The position numbers were made by a program, and so were the translations under genes. A DNA stretch of 64,000 nucleotides from 14-2 sp963628035 (GTDB lineage Bacteria > Bacillota > Clostridia > Lachnospirales > Lachnospiraceae), in contig CAVGED010000123.1 of the NCBI GenBank assembly GCA_963628035.1, positions 1 through 64,000 on the forward strand, read 5' to 3'. This document shows, one piece after another, positions 60,085 through 64,000 of this stretch. How positions within the stretch are numbered: the stretch's first letter is position 1; each line of letters begins with the position of its first letter. The notes under the pieces were generated by a model that worked only from the letters and a program-made list of their open reading frames with translations, did not search any database and was not told the DNA's origin.

Positions 60085-61803
60085 CTACCACTCCACAGAA
60101 TAATCTGCCTGATGCAAAGTCTGGTTTTTATTATAATAAGGATCCCCTGCCTCCAGTTGTGTCTTCCACTTTTCCTGAAAAAAAGCAATTTCACGATTAA
60201 ACCGCTCTATTTTCTCTTGTGAATCCTCATAGCCTCTGGATTTTGATTCATAATGATACATCTTTGCATAGGGATTAAAAATGATCTTCTTTCCCAGCGC
60301 ACGAATCTTCATACATAGATCAATATCATTCAAAGCTACCTGTAGCTTTTCCTCAAAACCTCCAACCTCCCGGAACACCTCGGCTGACACCAGCAGGCAA
60401 GCGCCGGTGCAAGCGCTGAATTCACGCATAGTCACAGAATAAGGATAATACCGCTCATCCTGATCACTCAGGCTCCAGAGGGCATGTGCTGCAAAACCAC
60501 CGATTCCCATTACGACACCTGCATGCTGTATGGTATTATCTGGGTAATAAAGCATTGCACCGGCAGCTCCAATCCCTTCGCGATAACAGCATTGCACCAG
60601 TTCCTCCAGGCAGTCACGATTAATGATTTCGGTATCGTTATTCAAAAATAGCAGCAATTCACCCTTGGCGTTCTCTGCGGCAAAATTATTGATTGCAGAA
60701 TAGTTAAATTCCTTTCGCCAGTATACAACCTGAATCCGGTCATGCTGCTCCACAATTTCTTCATAATACCGGAAAGTGGCTTCCTCCTGGCTGTTGTTCT
60801 CCGCAATAATAATTTCATAATTATCATAACTGTTATTGTTTAAAATTCCATTGATGCAGGTAGAAAGCTCGGTTACATGATCCTTATTGGGAATGATGAT
60901 GCTCACCAGCGGCTTTCTCGCAAATGTATACTGCACATGATAGAATCCCGGAACCATTCCCTCGCACACCTTGGCCGCAATGCCCCTGCGTTTGAAGCTC
61001 TCTTCTATATACTTTTTCCCACTTCCTGTAGTATCCCGGTAAATGCCATTTTCCCACGTCTCACCCGTCCTGGCAAACAGTACCTCTGGAATATGAAGGA
61101 TTCGGGCGCCTGATTCAAACAACCGCAAGACCAGGTCATACCAGTCATTGCCCCACAGCTCCACCTCCGCCTGCTGTTTCAACCATGCTGCCGACACTGC
61201 AATTGCTCCGCCCAGATATTGGAAATTCAGTAGCAGCTCTTCGTCTTTATCCGGCTTAAAGTAGGGACGGCAGAATTTGCCCTTCTGTAGACAATCTTCA
61301 TCCACGTAAGCGCAATCAAATTCTTCCTCCCGGTTCCATGCCTTTACCACTTCGAACAGCATCTGCGGCCTCAGTACGACTTCTGCTGCAACAAACAGAA
61401 AAATCTCAGTCTCCTGCTGTGCATGACTCAGCAAAGAATGTACATCCATCTTTTCTGTATTCACCACAACCTGATAATTGTTGTAGGTCTGTTCGCGCAC
61501 ACTTTTTACCGCACGTGCTATCTGCATTTCTGGTTTCTTCACGCCATCGATTACCACACAAACATGCGGCATTTTTTTGAATGTCCGGTTTTTCTGCTGG
61601 CTCAATTCTTTTCTTGAAGGGCTGTTAGCATGTAGCCAGCTTCGGTATATGTCGTCCGCATTTTCCTTCACTCCCAGCTTTTTTGCCACCTTGCGCAGGA
61701 AAAATCCCATGCCATATTCCCGCAGGTAATAGACTGCTTTCTGCGCCTTATTCATCTGAGATAATTCAAACTCGTTTCTCATATTCTGACTCACGTCCTC
61801 CAT
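60085..61803 (-). CDS. Double GT2 protein, second domain active
   Basis: The 572-residue protein has two GT-A-like domains. The first (about 75-290) is degenerate, reading VCVVIDGVKKPE and VAAEVVLRPQM where DXD is expected, though YVDEDCLQ remains. The second (about 300-560) is intact: VSIIIPNKDHVTEL, AENNSQEE, LFLNNDTEI (metal site) and LNDIDLCMKIR. The C-terminus ends DPYYNKNQTLHQADY, shared with the next gene. Start is uncertain: ATG 61803 or 61782; a GGAGG overlaps the region between them. Confidence 0.85.
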   Translation of the reverse strand: MEDVSQNMRNEFELSQMNKAQKAVYYLREYGMGFFLRKVAKKLGVKENADDIYRSWLHANSPSRKELSQQKNRTFKKMPHVCVVIDGVKKPEMQIARAVKSVREQTYNNYQVVVNTEKMDVHSLLSHAQQETEIFLFVAAEVVLRPQMLFEVVKAWNREEEFDCAYVDEDCLQKGKFCRPYFKPDKDEELLLNFQYLGGAIAVSAAWLKQQAEVELWGNDWYDLVLRLFESGARILHIPEVLFARTGETWENGIYRDTTGSGKKYIEESFKRRGIAAKVCEGMVPGFYHVQYTFARKPLVSIIIPNKDHVTELSTCINGILNNNSYDNYEIIIAENNSQEEATFRYYEEIVEQHDRIQVVYWRKEFNYSAINNFAAENAKGELLLFLNNDTEIINRDCLEELVQCCYREGIGAAGAMLYYPDNTIQHAGVVMGIGGFAAHALWSLSDQDERYYPYSVTMREFSACTGACLLVSAEVFREVGGFEEKLQVALNDIDLCMKIRALGKKIIFNPYAKMYHYESKSRGYEDSQEKIERFNREIAFFQEKWKTQLEAGDPYYNKNQTLHQADYSVEW

Positions 61804-63635
61804 TTACCGTCTCTGGACAGATTGGGATTATAGTAAGGATCCGGCTCGCTTACAAAATACGCGCACGCGCGCTTTTGTTCCGATGCTTCGATGCATTCTT
61901 TCTTCTCCTTCAGAAAAACATCATACGGATTCAGCACGATTGTCCTCCCCTGACTCCTAACCGCAGTACTGACAGCAAGTCCCTTATATCTGGCGCTGGT
62001 AAATTCCCGAACGCCAGACTGCTCCAGTACTTGGATGGATTCCCTTTTCATCATAGTTCCATACAGCGAACAGGCATTGACATTATGTGCATAATACATT
62101 CTCCCCATGTATCCCGGTTCTCGATAACCTTCTCCTTCACCAATGGGTATTACAAGCGTTTCTTCATCCAATCCGGTTACATATCCAGCCTCCAGCACCA
62201 CTCCGTCCGGGGTCAGAATTCTCCCCGCTGCAAGGCCGACATCCTCCCTCTGCACGTACATCAAAAGCATCTGGATCCAGTCTTCCATAACGACATCCAT
62301 ATCCTCATGCAAAAATACGACATACATTCCATTTATTTGCTCAAGGGCTTCTGAAACATTACTGCTGACGATGATCTCGTAATTCTCATACGTCGTTTTT
62401 GTATAAATACAGCTGAGCAAACAGTCTATGTTATCCTTTCCGTCACCGATAATCACAATACTGACCAACGGCTTTCCCGGAATCTCATAGGTCAGGCGAT
62501 AATGCGTAGCACAAATCTTGCTGCTCACGACCTCCGTCTTACGCCCCAGCCGCAATTCTTGATCCCGGACTGCATGCTGTCCCGCAGCAATGGCGTACTC
62601 TTTTGCTTCAATTCCCATAGAAACAGAACCGGGATGTACGCGCCAGAAATACAATAGCTTTGGAATATGCCACACACACTGTGCCGCCGAAGTCAGCTTT
62701 AAAATAATGTCATGATCCTGGCTGCCATTATAGGCGGCATCCAGTAACCCGGTTTTCTCCAGTAATGATTTTTTAAACACACTCAGGTGACAGATATAAT
62801 TTACACCCCGCAGATTCTCCGGGGAAAAATCCGGCTTGTAATGCCTGGTCACAACATGATTAAGATTATCCCCTTTGAACGTCAGTTCATCCGTATACAC
62901 AAATTCCGCCTGGTGTTCCCGGATTGCTTTCATACACTCATAAAGTGCACTGGGATGAAGCATGTCATCATGATCGAAAAACGCAAGATATGTCCCCTCT
63001 GCCATCTCAATACAAGCATTGGTATTTCCGGCAATCCCGGTATTTTCTTTCAGACGTTCATAGCAGATACGGGAATCCTGCTTCTGATACTCTCTGCATA
63101 TCGTTTCCACATATCCGTGTTCTGCATCACTGCCATCTGCCAGGCATAGCTGCCAGTTTTGGTATGTCTGATCCTGCACGGATTCAATCATTGCCCGCAG
63201 ATAACGCTCCGGTGTATGATACAGTGGAACGAGAACGCTGATGCAATCCTTCCACTGGCTGCTCTCCTGGCGCTGACGCACCCGCTCCGCATCATCCGAC
63301 AGAATGGAAGCCAGCAGCTTCTTGCCCTGTGGAATCCGAAAGCAACTCAGACTCTGTATTTTATCTCCTACTGAGCGGAAAGTCTTCCTGATACCGAGCT
63401 GAAGCAGACTTTGGAGAAATCCCTTAATTCCCCGGTAAACGGGAAGAGATATTTTTAAAACAGACCACAAGAAGGATTCCTTGAGCTTTTGCTTCAAGGA
63501 ACCCTTCTCCTGAGAATGCTCCTGTTCCCAAGTGTTTAACAGAAGCTTGTACTGATTATATGAATTTTTCGAAGCCGGAACATGCGCATTATTAAGATAC
63601 GTTTCCAGTTCGGCCTTATTCTTTATCACTATCAT
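61791..63635 (-). CDS. Double GT2 protein, first domain active
   Basis: The 614-residue protein has a helical N-terminal 120 residues, then an intact GT-A domain with ISVLVPLYHTPERYL, LADGSDAEH, AFFDHDDMLHPS (metal site) and NGSQDHDIILKL. The second domain (about 385-600) is degenerate: VSIVIIGDGKDN and VVFLHEDMDVVM but no clear catalytic base. It ends DPYYNPNLSRDG. It overlaps the next GT2 by 13 nt. AGAGGA precedes the ATG. The two double enzymes probably act together on one repeat unit. Confidence 0.85.
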   Translation of the reverse strand: MIVIKNKAELETYLNNAHVPASKNSYNQYKLLLNTWEQEHSQEKGSLKQKLKESFLWSVLKISLPVYRGIKGFLQSLLQLGIRKTFRSVGDKIQSLSCFRIPQGKKLLASILSDDAERVRQRQESSQWKDCISVLVPLYHTPERYLRAMIESVQDQTYQNWQLCLADGSDAEHGYVETICREYQKQDSRICYERLKENTGIAGNTNACIEMAEGTYLAFFDHDDMLHPSALYECMKAIREHQAEFVYTDELTFKGDNLNHVVTRHYKPDFSPENLRGVNYICHLSVFKKSLLEKTGLLDAAYNGSQDHDIILKLTSAAQCVWHIPKLLYFWRVHPGSVSMGIEAKEYAIAAGQHAVRDQELRLGRKTEVVSSKICATHYRLTYEIPGKPLVSIVIIGDGKDNIDCLLSCIYTKTTYENYEIIVSSNVSEALEQINGMYVVFLHEDMDVVMEDWIQMLLMYVQREDVGLAAGRILTPDGVVLEAGYVTGLDEETLVIPIGEGEGYREPGYMGRMYYAHNVNACSLYGTMMKRESIQVLEQSGVREFTSARYKGLAVSTAVRSQGRTIVLNPYDVFLKEKKECIEASEQKRACAYFVSEPDPYYNPNLSRDGKWRT

Positions 63636-63710
63636 TCCAACTATATCCTCTCAATGGTTCTTCGTCTATTATAATTCAGAATGAGAGGTGCGTCAAATAA
63701 AGATTGCAAA

Positions 63711-64000
63711 TTAATAACTTAGTAGCTTCGCCAGGTAATCTTTTTTGATGCTATAGCCATATTCCGGATCCGTGGCCCAGCCAAAACCGCTGGGATTCTG
63801 TTCCTTTCCGAGCCATTCCACGTAGGGAGCACTCCCGACGATCGTATTCACCCACCAGTTTGTATATTTGTCCGGGTCAATGCATTCATAAGCAAAGGAC
63901 TCCGGCGTTGTTCCCTTCGCTGCATAGGCTTTCAGGCGCTGGACATGGGCCCGAATCCCTGTCCGTACATCTGGATAGCTTCTTCCTACATCTACCGTTC
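63711..64000 (-). CDS. Glucosaminidase-like wall hydrolase, C-terminal part
   Basis: Partial: the stop TAA is at 63711 and the 5' end lies beyond the window. About 95 residues read VDVGRSYPDVRTGIRAHVQR, then DPDKYTNWWVNTIVGSAPYV and FGWATDPEYGYSIK. This is the C-terminal region of mannosyl-glycoprotein endo-beta-N-acetylglucosaminidase (GH73-type) domains, which cut the glycan backbone of peptidoglycan. The catalytic Glu would be upstream. Confidence 0.75.
   Translation of the reverse strand, partial: TVDVGRSYPDVRTGIRAHVQRLKAYAAKGTTPESFAYECIDPDKYTNWWVNTIVGSAPYVEWLGKEQNPSGFGWATDPEYGYSIKKDYLAKLLSY

Overview
The window looks like a chromosomal segment of a spore-forming member of the Firmicutes, most likely a clostridium of the Lachnospiraceae. 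The reasons are an intact spoIIE/yabP/yabQ sporulation block in the Bacillus order, a CotS-like spore-coat kinase, rubrerythrin, a pyrophosphate-type phosphofructokinase, a pyruvate kinase with a C-terminal PEP-utiliser domain, and many LCP, GtrA and double-GT2 wall-polysaccharide proteins. Nearly every gene is on the minus strand. Only a gph-like phosphatase, an AraC regulator and the proposed antitoxin RNA are on the plus strand.

Layout. 0.1-3.8 kb: tRNA-Tyr with its own promoter and terminator, PPi-PFK and a GH13 glucosidase. 3.8-4.2 kb: a non-coding stretch with a multi-helix element that recurs in part elsewhere. 4.2-12.3 kb: HU, rqcP, yabP, yabQ, divIC, spoIIE, tilS, hpt, ftsH; tilS is broken only by a 10-N assembly gap. 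12.3-18 kb: phosphoglucomutase, a lipoprotein, the CotS-like protein, the CCA enzyme and gph. 18-20.3 kb: an AAA15 ATPase plus TOPRIM-like pair, a defence candidate. 20.3-30.3 kb: YitT, rubrerythrin, a decayed MATE gene, an amidase, a membrane protein, pyk, a carbamate kinase and HtrA with an octapeptide-repeat tail. 30.4-30.8 kb: a complete type I toxin-antitoxin cassette whose toxin is only 36 aa. 31-33 kb: an orphan LplB-like permease and AraC. 33-46.8 kb: glmS and the first surface-glycan block (LCP, initiating glycosyl-phosphotransferase, GT2 enzymes, aminosugar transaminase, DUF2142, DUF3048). 46.8-51.1 kb: a sigma-like factor, a three-gene zinc ribbon/ATPase/nuclease module, a signal peptidase and two gene remnants. 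51.1-64 kb: the second glycan block.

The most unusual biology is at 51-64 kb. One 1.2-kb-codon protein joins an N-terminal membrane and alkaline-phosphatase/sulfatase-like domain, a YidC/Oxa1 domain and a C-terminal CDP-glycerol-type glycerophosphotransferase. Two genes downstream is a fusion of a LicC-like cytidylyltransferase with a CobD-like PLP enzyme. They sit with GT2 double enzymes, a GT2-GtrA fusion, a DUF6077 polytopic protein and a small membrane protein. I infer a pathway that makes a CDP-activated amino-alcohol phosphate and attaches or polymerises phospho-substituents on a surface glycan. The individual domains are recognisable; the chemistry is inference.

All calls come from reading the sequence and from remembered family motifs. 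No database search, folding or alignment program was run.
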